DNA of 7,221 bases from Acidimicrobiia bacterium (GTDB taxonomy: Bacteria; Actinomycetota; Acidimicrobiia; Acidimicrobiales; Ilumatobacteraceae). Where the stretch lies: contig JACDHN010000138.1 in NCBI GenBank assembly GCA_013821025.1, positions 1 through 7,221 of the forward strand. The letters run 5' to 3'. Below are positions 1-5,227 of this stretch, one piece after another. The position numbers and the translations under genes were made by a program. Under the pieces are notes generated by a model. That model saw only the letters and a program-made list of their open reading frames with translations, ran no database searches and was not told the origin of the DNA. Each line of letters opens with the position of its first letter. The stretch's first letter is position 1.

Positions 1-2
1 GT

Positions 3-10
3 CCTCTCCT
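3..10 (-). promoter_or_regulatory. Shine-Dalgarno of a gene starting beyond the left edge
   Basis: Read on the minus strand, these bases spell AGGAGAGG, a near-perfect anti-16S match. They lie about 36 bases downstream of the CHAT gene stop codon. With usual 5-9 nt spacing, a start codon would fall just outside the window, on the same strand as the CHAT gene. The inferred arrangement is a co-transcribed downstream partner of the CHAT protease. The start codon itself cannot be seen, so this could be a chance purine run. Confidence 0.4.
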
Positions 11-45
11 GGCGGGCGGCGGCGGGCGCGCTGCCGTGTCTCTTG

Positions 46-2784
46 TCACAGAGCGTCGAGTGCCGGGCTGGATACATCCGTTCCGATGCATTGGAACGCA
101 GCCGCCGCCGCCAGTGCCTTGGGGCCGGCGTCGGCAGCAGCGGCGACGGCCGAGCCGAGAGCTGCGCTCGGCGGCGCTCCTGCTCGGAGTGCCCGGTGCA
201 GGTCGACGGCGAGCCGACCAACGCTGTCGTCGGGCACGGCCAGCACGGGGGCGATGACCGATCCCACGCCGAGCGACAGCAGAGACGTCGCCGTCCCCAG
301 GAGCTCGTCACCGGCGTACCACCCGCTGCGCCCTGCGTGGCAGGCGGCGAGGACCACCAGCCACGGAACGGCCGCGGCGTGTTCCAGGTCGTGGATCATC
401 AGCGGGCCGTCGGCGAGCTCGAGCGACGAGAACATCGGGTTATCGGCGCGGAACGTGCCGTGGGTGGCGAGATGAGCAACGTCGGCTTCGGCGATGGAGG
501 CGAGCACGGCGTCGCAGGTGGCATCGTCGCCGGTCAACGTGCGTGGCGAAGGGTACATCTCGCCGACGGCCGCTATCTCCCGCTCGGCCGCCGGCAGGCC
601 GGCGCCACCCACCAGCAGGAGGCGTCGACCGGGCGGCTCTTCAGCCTGGCGGACCCACCACGTGGCGCTAGGGGTGATCGTCACGTCACGGCAACGTTGA
701 AGTGTGTTCAACGCGCCCCAGGGCATGGAGTGCAGCCGGCCCGTCGGCACGATCACCACGCCGGCGACCGGTCCGACGCCGAGGGGCACGACGAGCCGGT
801 CGTCCAACTCCTGGCGCGACACCTCGAAGGACCGCATCGCGGCTTCGGCCAGGGGGTGGCCGTCGGGCAGCGACATCAACCGCCGGATGGCGAACAACAG
901 ATGGTCGTGGGCCTGCCCGATCACACCGACGGAGCCGAGGTCGACGAGCGACGAGCGACGAGGCGTGACGACGACGGCGTGAAGACTGTCGCCCGTTTGC
1001 ACGAACTCGACGAGCGCTCTCGGCCCGAGCTGCCGGCGGAGTTGGCGCACGTCGAGCCGGCCGCTGACCGCTCGCGGATCGCCGATGGCGAGCCGGGTTC
1101 GTCGGGTGATGCTGCGCTCGAGCGCTTCGATGGAACCCTTGGTCCTCGTCACCTCCGCCCGATGATCACCGGAGGTCGCATCCTCGAGAACAGCGACCCG
1201 CATCACGCCGTCCAGGCGCCGCAGTTCGGCGAGGTCGGTGGCCACGTCCTCGTCGGCGGAACGGTCGGGGGAGCGGGGAGCCAGGGCGCCGGCTCGCCAG
1301 CGTTCGGCCGCCGCCAGCACGTCGGGCGGGCGACCGGATCGCAGCGCCAGTCGGAGCCCGAGGCGCGCCAGGGTCTCGCCATGCGCCGACACCCGGACGC
1401 GCAGCTCGCGGGCGCCGAGCGTCGCCCGGTGGCGGTCGATGACCCGCAGACCGTTGCTGATCGCCCGTTTGGCGGCGGCAAGGTCGCCGTCGGCGACGTT
1501 GAGCAGGGCGCTGGCGTGCCAGGCCTCTGCTCGCTGCGTCGGCGATCCCCGGTGGCGGCGCCGGGCGGCTGTGGCCAGTTCCTCGCGGGCGATGTCCAGC
1601 CGACCGAGCCCGATGGCCAACCTGCCGGCCAGCACGCGCACCTCGGCGGCCTCGGTGACCCACCCCACCTGCTCGAGTGTTGCCGCCGCCCGGCGCAGGC
1701 TCGACAGCTGACGTGATCGCGACCGCCGGTCTGCGGCCGGTGCTTCATCAGTCGGGGTGTCATCGGCGGTCGCCAGCACGCCGACGTACGTGGCGAGCGC
1801 TGCCCACGCGGGTCGCCCAGTGGTGCGAAACACATCGGCCGCCCGGCGCGACTCGTCGAGCGCTGTGGCGCGATCGCCGAGCAGGAGTTGGGCGCGCGCC
1901 AACAGCAGGTGCGATTCGGCGAGTTGTAGCTGGTTGCCGGCCCGGTCGGCATCGTTGACGAGGCGGGCGGCGACGTCGCGCGCTTCGGCGGCGAGGCCTG
2001 CTGCCAGGTGTAGCTCGCACTGATCGGTGTCGAGGGCCGCCAACAAACGGCCCGGCGACCCGAGCGAGGAGTAGCGCTCCCGGGCGAGATCGAATGTCCG
2101 CAGGGCCTCGGGGAGTTGGCCGAGCCGCCCCGACAGGTACCCAAGGTTGTGCAGCGCCACTGCAGACAGCAGGTGCTGACCGAGCTCGTCGGCGATTCGC
2201 TGGGCGGCAATGAAATCGTGGCGGGCCCCGGTGGAATCGCCGAGCTGGAGCCGGGCAATACCGCGGTTGCCGAGCAGTCGAGCCTGGGCGAGACGATCGC
2301 CACCGGCCCGCAGCAGCGGGAGTGCTTCGTCGTACTCGTCCACGGCCGCGTCGACTGCGCCCGAGAACATGAAGACGAACCCGCGCTGCATCAGCAGCCG
2401 GCCCAGCGGGGCGCCGTCGAGCGCCGGCTCGGCGAGGTCGAGCTGGGCCAGGGCACCTTCGGAGTCGCCGGCAGCCTGGAGGCACAGCGACCAGCTCACG
2501 CGGATCAGTGCCTCTTCGACGGGCTCGGCGACGGCGTCCGCGAGACGGACGGCTTCGGCGTACACGGGTCCGGCATCGGCGATGGCTCCTTGGTCGTGCA
2601 GCAACCGTCCGAGTCCCCATTGGGCGAGCATGTGGGCCCTCTCCGACGACGATGGATCGGCGAGCACCTCCCGCAGGTCGTGGCCAGCACGCGACGGATC
2701 ACTGTGCACGAGGTCGAACGCGCTCCGAGCCCGGCGTTCGGCGTCGGTGGCCGGGGGGTGGCTCGGCGTGGAGAGGTCTGTCAT
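46..2784 (-). CDS. TPR-CHAT caspase-like cysteine protease
   Basis: The protein has 912 residues. Residues 45-320 are helical pairs typical of tetratricopeptide repeats (for example around LHNLGYLSGRLGQLPEALRTF). Further repeat-like and charged helical segments follow to about 580. From about 590 to the end is a CHAT domain (caspase HetF-associated with TPRs, peptidase clan CD). It carries the family strand VIVPTGRLHSMPW near 682-692, the catalytic His775 in HLATHGTF and Cys815 in LAACHAG, so it should be active. TPRs in such proteins usually bind a partner or sense a signal; the CHAT domain then cuts a specific target. No signal peptide or membrane segment is seen, so it is probably cytoplasmic. 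The start chosen is the ATG at 2784. An in-frame ATG at 2844 would add 20 basic residues, but a TAGGGT -10 box lies inside that extension and the added part is not TPR-like. It diverges from a subtilase gene 65 bp away, and the substrate is unknown. The domain call is firm; the biological role is inference. Confidence 0.93.
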   Translation of the reverse strand: MTDLSTPSHPPATDAERRARSAFDLVHSDPSRAGHDLREVLADPSSSERAHMLAQWGLGRLLHDQGAIADAGPVYAEAVRLADAVAEPVEEALIRVSWSLCLQAAGDSEGALAQLDLAEPALDGAPLGRLLMQRGFVFMFSGAVDAAVDEYDEALPLLRAGGDRLAQARLLGNRGIARLQLGDSTGARHDFIAAQRIADELGQHLLSAVALHNLGYLSGRLGQLPEALRTFDLARERYSSLGSPGRLLAALDTDQCELHLAAGLAAEARDVAARLVNDADRAGNQLQLAESHLLLARAQLLLGDRATALDESRRAADVFRTTGRPAWAALATYVGVLATADDTPTDEAPAADRRSRSRQLSSLRRAAATLEQVGWVTEAAEVRVLAGRLAIGLGRLDIAREELATAARRRHRGSPTQRAEAWHASALLNVADGDLAAAKRAISNGLRVIDRHRATLGARELRVRVSAHGETLARLGLRLALRSGRPPDVLAAAERWRAGALAPRSPDRSADEDVATDLAELRRLDGVMRVAVLEDATSGDHRAEVTRTKGSIEALERSITRRTRLAIGDPRAVSGRLDVRQLRRQLGPRALVEFVQTGDSLHAVVVTPRRSSLVDLGSVGVIGQAHDHLLFAIRRLMSLPDGHPLAEAAMRSFEVSRQELDDRLVVPLGVGPVAGVVIVPTGRLHSMPWGALNTLQRCRDVTITPSATWWVRQAEEPPGRRLLLVGGAGLPAAEREIAAVGEMYPSPRTLTGDDATCDAVLASIAEADVAHLATHGTFRADNPMFSSLELADGPLMIHDLEHAAAVPWLVVLAACHAGRSGWYAGDELLGTATSLLSLGVGSVIAPVLAVPDDSVGRLAVDLHRALRAGAPPSAALGSAVAAAADAGPKALAAAAAFQCIGTDVSSPALDAL

Positions 2785-2815
2785 GCTGGCCCCAGCGTTC
2801 GATCGACGGCGCCCG

Positions 2816-2821
2816 ACCCTA
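2816..2821 (-). promoter_or_regulatory. candidate -10 box for the CHAT gene
   Basis: On the minus strand this reads TAGGGT, fitting the actinobacterial TANNNT -10 pattern. Transcription would start near 2809 and leave a leader of about 25 nt before the ATG at 2784. A purine stretch (GGGG) lies just before that ATG. No good -35 hexamer is seen. An 8-bp palindrome, TCGATCGA (2799-2806), lies just downstream of the inferred start and could be an operator. All of this falls in the 65-bp gap shared with the divergent subtilase gene. Confidence 0.35.
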
Positions 2822-2849
2822 GTGGCGCAAGCGAGGGAGACCATCCGAA

Positions 2850-4337
2850 ATGGCAGACGATCCCGGCCGCGGTGATCGCGGCGACAGCCAGGAGCTCGGT
2901 AAGCCCGTCCCAGGTCGGCGCACCAGAGGGCCCGACCGGTGGCGCACGAGCATCAGGTTCAGCTCCGGTCCTGACGGCGGAGGGTACGCGTTCCGGCCCG
3001 GCGAGATGGTGGTGGAGCACGACGCGCTCGACGCCGTGCGCACCATCGTACGCCAGGATGTCGATGCTCGCGATGTCAGCAGAACGGTGATGCTCTTGGT
3101 CGGTGAGCCCGATCCCGTCGGCCTGTCGGCGAGCTTGCGGTCCCGAGGCTTCCGCGCCCAACCGAACCATGTGGTGTTTGCCACCCAAGGCCACGACGTG
3201 TGGGGAAACTCTGCGGCCGTGGGAAACCCGGCGTTCGCCAACCCGGCGGCGGTAGGGAACCCGGCGGCGGTCGGGAACCCGGCGGCGGTAGGGAACCCGG
3301 CGGCGGTAGGGAACCCGGCGGCGGTCTGGAACCCGGCGGGGCTCGGACACGGGCACGGGTGTGCGTGCTGCCCGCCAGTGGCTGGTTGCGGGTGCCACGG
3401 CGTGCCCACCGTGACGACCCGGCAAGCGCCTCATCGCAGCGCCGCCAGGCGGGCACCGTACGACGAGGCCTTGATGCGAGCCGGCGGCGGGGCGCCCGAT
3501 CCGGCGCGGGTCGTGGTGCTCGACACCGGGCTCGCTCCCGACGATCTGTGTGGCGACATCACCGGCGTGGCCGTCCGTCCCGCTGAACCCTGGGGTCCGA
3601 CCAAGCTCGACGAATCGCTCCCGGGACCGTTTCCGTACACGGCCACCGACAACCACGATCATCCCGACGAGAACAACGACCAGTGGCTCGACCCGGTGTC
3701 CGGCCACGGCACGTTCATCGCCGGGCTGATCTGCCGCCTGGCGCCGGGCGCCCACGTGGAGCTGGGCCGGGTGCTGGAGACGACGGGCGAAGGCAACGAC
3801 GCCGACATCGCCTTCCGGATCACGCAGCTGGCCAGCAAGCCACCGGCGGTGCTGTGCCTGTCACTGTCGTGCTACACCGAGCTCGACGCCCCGCCGCTGG
3901 CGCTGGCATCGGCCATCGCCGAACTGCAGCAGCTGGGCACGGTGGTCGTGGCGTCGGCCGGCAACGACTCCCATTGCCGGGTCGCATGGCCGGCGGCACT
4001 GCCTGGCGTCGTCTCCGTCGGAGCGCTGGGACCAGAGGGACCGGCGCCGTTCACCAACTTCGGATCGTGGGTGCGTGCCTGCGCCCCGGGACTCGACATC
4101 GTGAGCGACTTCTTCGAAGGCGTCGACGATGACGACGACGGCGTGCTCGACGGCGGGAGCTTCTGGGGATGGGCGAGCTGGAGCGGCACGTCGTTCGCCG
4201 CACCGATCGTTGCCGCTGCCATCACGCGAGAGATCCTGCTGTACGGGCTCGCCCCTGACGCGGCGGCCGAGCGGGTGGTCGACGACGAGCGGCTGTTCCG
4301 ATTCCCAGGGCTCGGCACGGTGGTCAACCTGCACTGA
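2850..4337 (+). CDS. S8 (subtilisin-like) serine protease with propeptide-like region and NPAAVG repeats
   Basis: The protein has 495 residues. The catalytic domain spans about 215-495 with all four signature sites: Asp225 (VVVLDTG), His286 (SGHGTFIAG), oxyanion Asn372 (ASAGND) and Ser448 (SGTSFAAP). Residues about 45-112 end in AQPNHVVFA, which resembles the end of an inhibitor-I9-type subtilisin propeptide. Residues 120-163 are hexapeptide repeats, and 167-183 is a Cys/His-rich stretch (Cys171, 173, 174, 180 and 182). An acidic DxDxDGxxD loop (426-434) precedes the catalytic Ser and could bind calcium. Subtilases are normally secreted, but here the N-terminus (MADDPGRGDR) is hydrophilic with no signal peptide or membrane helix, so cytoplasmic action is inferred. 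The ATG at 2850 is preceded by GAGGGAG at 2833-2839 (10-nt spacing). It is divergent from the TPR-CHAT protease and probably functions with it. The protease call is secure; substrate and pathway are unknown. Confidence 0.95.
   Translation: MADDPGRGDRGDSQELGKPVPGRRTRGPDRWRTSIRFSSGPDGGGYAFRPGEMVVEHDALDAVRTIVRQDVDARDVSRTVMLLVGEPDPVGLSASLRSRGFRAQPNHVVFATQGHDVWGNSAAVGNPAFANPAAVGNPAAVGNPAAVGNPAAVGNPAAVWNPAGLGHGHGCACCPPVAGCGCHGVPTVTTRQAPHRSAARRAPYDEALMRAGGGAPDPARVVVLDTGLAPDDLCGDITGVAVRPAEPWGPTKLDESLPGPFPYTATDNHDHPDENNDQWLDPVSGHGTFIAGLICRLAPGAHVELGRVLETTGEGNDADIAFRITQLASKPPAVLCLSLSCYTELDAPPLALASAIAELQQLGTVVVASAGNDSHCRVAWPAALPGVVSVGALGPEGPAPFTNFGSWVRACAPGLDIVSDFFEGVDDDDDGVLDGGSFWGWASWSGTSFAAPIVAAAITREILLYGLAPDAAAERVVDDERLFRFPGLGTVVNLH
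3240..3329 (+). repeat. 18-bp in-frame tandem repeat (5 units, NPAAVG)
   Basis: Five consecutive 18-bp units start with AACCCGGCGGCGGT and differ only in their last four bases. Each encodes NPAAVG (the fifth ends in Trp). Degenerate units flank the array: NSAAVG and NPAFA before it and NPAG after it, so the repetitive zone covers about 3207-3338. It forms the linker between the propeptide-like part and the Cys-rich/catalytic parts of the subtilase. Near-identical DNA suggests recent expansion by slippage, so copy number may vary between strains. The minus strand shows Arg-rich open frames here, which are shadows. Confidence 0.93.
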
Positions 4338-4354
4338 CCGACCGCCTTCGACCG

Positions 4355-4400
4355 CTGTGCCACGACAAACGCCCGAAGTCGTCGTTTGTTCGTTGCACAG
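4355..4400 (+). terminator. strong hairpin after the subtilase gene, probable terminator
   Basis: Starting 18 bases after the subtilase stop, an inverted repeat pairs 4355-4371 with 4383-4400. The stem has CTGTGC/GCACAG (6 bp), one C-T mismatch, ACGA with TCGT-type pairing (4 bp), a one-base bulge at 4389, and CAAACG/CGTTTG (6 bp). The loop is 11 nt. There is no T-run after it, as is common in high-GC actinobacteria, so termination is inferred. It also abuts the promoter region of the next gene and could instead be a regulator binding site. Confidence 0.6.
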
Positions 4401-4432
4401 ACGTGGATTGGTCGCACTGGCACACTGGCCCG

Positions 4433-4810
4433 ATGACGACCTTCTCGGATGCCGAGGCCGACTTCTTGGCCGAGGCCAAGTTGGCGCGCTTCGCCACGGT
4501 GGACCCTGATGGCTATCCGCACGTGGTGCCGGTGGGGTTCCGGATCGATCACGCCAACAGCGTGATCGACATCGGCGGTCGTGAGCTCGCCAGCACGCAG
4601 AAGTTCCGCAACGTGGCGTCCGCCGGCGGGTCGGCCGCCAAGGTCGGCGTCGTGATCGACGACGTGCGTCCTCCGTGGAGGCCCCGCTGCGTGATGGTAC
4701 GAGGGCTGGCTCGCATCGTGGAGTGGGAGGGATCGCCCGTGATCCGCATCACGCCAGAGAAGATCGTCAGCTGGGGTCTCGACGATGCGTCCTCCGGCGA
4801 CGTCGTCTGA
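4433..4810 (+). CDS. PPOX-class split-barrel oxidoreductase, probably F420-dependent
   Basis: The protein has 125 residues and resembles the pyridoxamine-5'-phosphate-oxidase-like split beta-barrel family, in the branch typified by MSMEG_5819 and OxyR. These proteins bind a deazaflavin (F420) or flavin and reduce small molecules. Family features visible are FSDAEADFLAEAKLARFATV (4-23), DGYPHVVPVGFRID (26-39), the IDIGGREL segment with a following KFRNV (45-61), VGVVIDDV (71-78) and the PWRPRCVMVRGLA strand (81-93). Length fits a single-domain monomer that would dimerise. The ATG at 4433 is chosen because the family begins with this FSDAE helix; an in-frame upstream GTG at 4403 would add ten unrelated residues within a few bases of the hairpin. 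No Shine-Dalgarno is seen, and a weak CACACT box lies 6 nt before the ATG, so a leaderless mRNA is possible. Cofactor choice (F420, FMN or heme) cannot be settled by eye. Confidence 0.85.
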   Translation: MTTFSDAEADFLAEAKLARFATVDPDGYPHVVPVGFRIDHANSVIDIGGRELASTQKFRNVASAGGSAAKVGVVIDDVRPPWRPRCVMVRGLARIVEWEGSPVIRITPEKIVSWGLDDASSGDVV

Positions 4811-4834
4811 CACGGGCGCACGTTGAGCTTCACC

Positions 4835-4840
4835 TACGAT
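4835..4840 (+). promoter_or_regulatory. -10 box of a leaderless promoter for the zinc-ribbon gene
   Basis: TACGAT matches TANNNT and is followed by exactly 6 nt and then GTG (4847). This places the transcription start at or next to the start codon. No convincing -35 is visible at the usual distance. The geometry decides the start of the downstream gene, because an alternative TTG start at 4823 would lie upstream of the promoter box. Confidence 0.55.
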
Positions 4841-4846
4841 CGGGCT

Positions 4847-5026
4847 GTGGAGTTCGACTGCCCGCGATGCCACGAGCACGTGACCGAGGACTACTTCGGT
4901 CCGTGTGGCGACTGCAGGCAGGCGTTGCGGGCCTCGCTCACTCGCATCGGTCGTCAGGTCGAAGTGGCCGAGTACGAGCCGAAGGTGAACGTCACGCCGA
5001 ACGCCGTCGCCCTCAGGGACGACTGA
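4847..5026 (+). CDS. small zinc-ribbon protein, conserved hypothetical
   Basis: The protein has 59 residues from a GTG start. Cys5-x2-Cys8 (CPRC) and Cys20-x2-Cys23 (CGDC) form a four-cysteine zinc-ribbon knuckle. A short helix follows (about 24-36), then the tail YEPKVNVTPNAVALRDD (43-59). I recall small proteins with this Cys pattern and a similar PKxNVTPNAVA tail from actinobacterial genomes, but know of no assigned function. A protein that small with a zinc knuckle may bind nucleic acid or a protein partner; that is only a possibility. The start is set by the -10 box 6 nt upstream. A TTG start at 4823 would give 67 residues with an unconserved-looking MSFTYDRA extension. It sits between the PPOX gene and tRNA-Ala and is probably monocistronic. 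Confidence 0.8.
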   Translation: MEFDCPRCHEHVTEDYFGPCGDCRQALRASLTRIGRQVEVAEYEPKVNVTPNAVALRDD

Positions 5027-5031
5027 TCCCG

Positions 5032-5047
5032 GCCGCCTCCAGGCGGC
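5032..5047 (+). terminator. GC hairpin after the zinc-ribbon gene
   Basis: GCCGCC pairs with GGCGGC around a TCCA loop (7 bp if T and A also pair), starting 5 bases after the stop codon at 5026. It is compact and GC-rich, and no T-run follows. It is a likely terminator separating this gene from the tRNA. Confidence 0.5.
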
Positions 5048-5054
5048 TCGCAGG

Positions 5055-5060
5055 TAATGT
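5055..5060 (+). promoter_or_regulatory. candidate -10 box for tRNA-Ala
   Basis: TAATGT fits TANNNT and ends 11 bases before the mature tRNA 5' end, implying a short 5' leader of about 5 nt. No -35 hexamer is recognisable; its expected place overlaps the preceding hairpin. Confidence 0.4.
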
Positions 5061-5071
5061 GGGCGGCGTCC

Positions 5072-5145
5072 GGGGACGTAGCTCAGTTGGCTAGAGCATC
5101 TGGTTTGCAACCAGAAGGTCGTGGGTTCGAGCCCCATCGTCTCCA
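5072..5145 (+). tRNA. tRNA-Ala (anticodon UGC)
   Basis: A full cloverleaf of 74 nt can be folded. The acceptor stem is GGGGACG/CGTCTCC (5072-5078 with 5138-5144), including the G3-U70 wobble that identifies alanine tRNAs, with discriminator A73 at 5145. The D-stem is GCTC/GAGC. The anticodon stem TCTGG/CCAGA holds the loop TTTGCAA with anticodon TGC at 5106-5108. The T-arm is GTGGG/CCCAT with loop TTCGAGC. The 3' CCA is not encoded (the next bases are CCG), so it must be added by nucleotidyltransferase. Confidence 0.98.
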
Positions 5146-5174
5146 CCGGCAACTCGCTCGGCCGCGTGTGCCGG
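5146..5174 (+). terminator. weak inverted repeat after tRNA-Ala
   Basis: CCGGCA (5146-5151) can pair with TGCCGG (5169-5174) around a 17-nt loop, directly after the tRNA 3' end. This may be a terminator or a 3'-processing hairpin. The long loop and lack of a T-run make it uncertain. Confidence 0.3.
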
Positions 5175-5192
5175 CGGCGCCACTCGTTCACC

Positions 5193-5221
5193 TTTACATT
5201 TTGTCAATCGCTGCCTAACCT
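5193..5221 (+). promoter_or_regulatory. leaderless sigma-70-type promoter of the amidohydrolase operon
   Basis: A -35 box TTTACA (5193-5198) is separated by 17 nt from a -10 box TAACCT (5216-5221). Six bases later comes the ATG at 5228, so the transcript should begin at the start codon without a Shine-Dalgarno. This AT-richer patch stands out against its surroundings and is the clearest promoter in the window. Confidence 0.7.
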
Positions 5222-5227
5222 GGCCTG

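Noticed and set aside
942..962. Three perfect CGACGAG 7-bp tandem copies
   Set aside because: They lie within the CHAT coding sequence, span seven whole codons and look like chance repetition of Ser/Arg/Leu/Val codons rather than a functional repeat.
43..1716. A 557-codon plus-strand open frame
   Set aside because: It lies opposite the CHAT domain, has low-complexity Arg/Gly/His composition and no recognisable domain; it is a shadow of GC-rich codons.
2116..3090. A 324-codon plus-strand frame overlapping the CHAT and subtilase starts
   Set aside because: It is antisense to the TPR region and out of frame with the subtilase; no motif was found.
3240..3329. Possibility that the tandem repeat is a CRISPR array or iteron
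   Set aside because: Units are contiguous without spacers, in frame and continuous with the subtilase coding sequence.
2781..3755. A minus-strand frame with Arg-rich repeats (RRVPYRRRVP)
   Set aside because: The repeats are the complement of the NPAAVG-coding 18-bp array, and the protein has no other sensible content.
3872..5191. A 439-codon minus-strand open frame with the segment METMGLEPTTFWLQ near its start
   Set aside because: That segment is the antisense translation of the tRNA-Ala gene, a well-known source of false proteins; the rest is opposite the subtilase, PPOX and zinc-ribbon genes.
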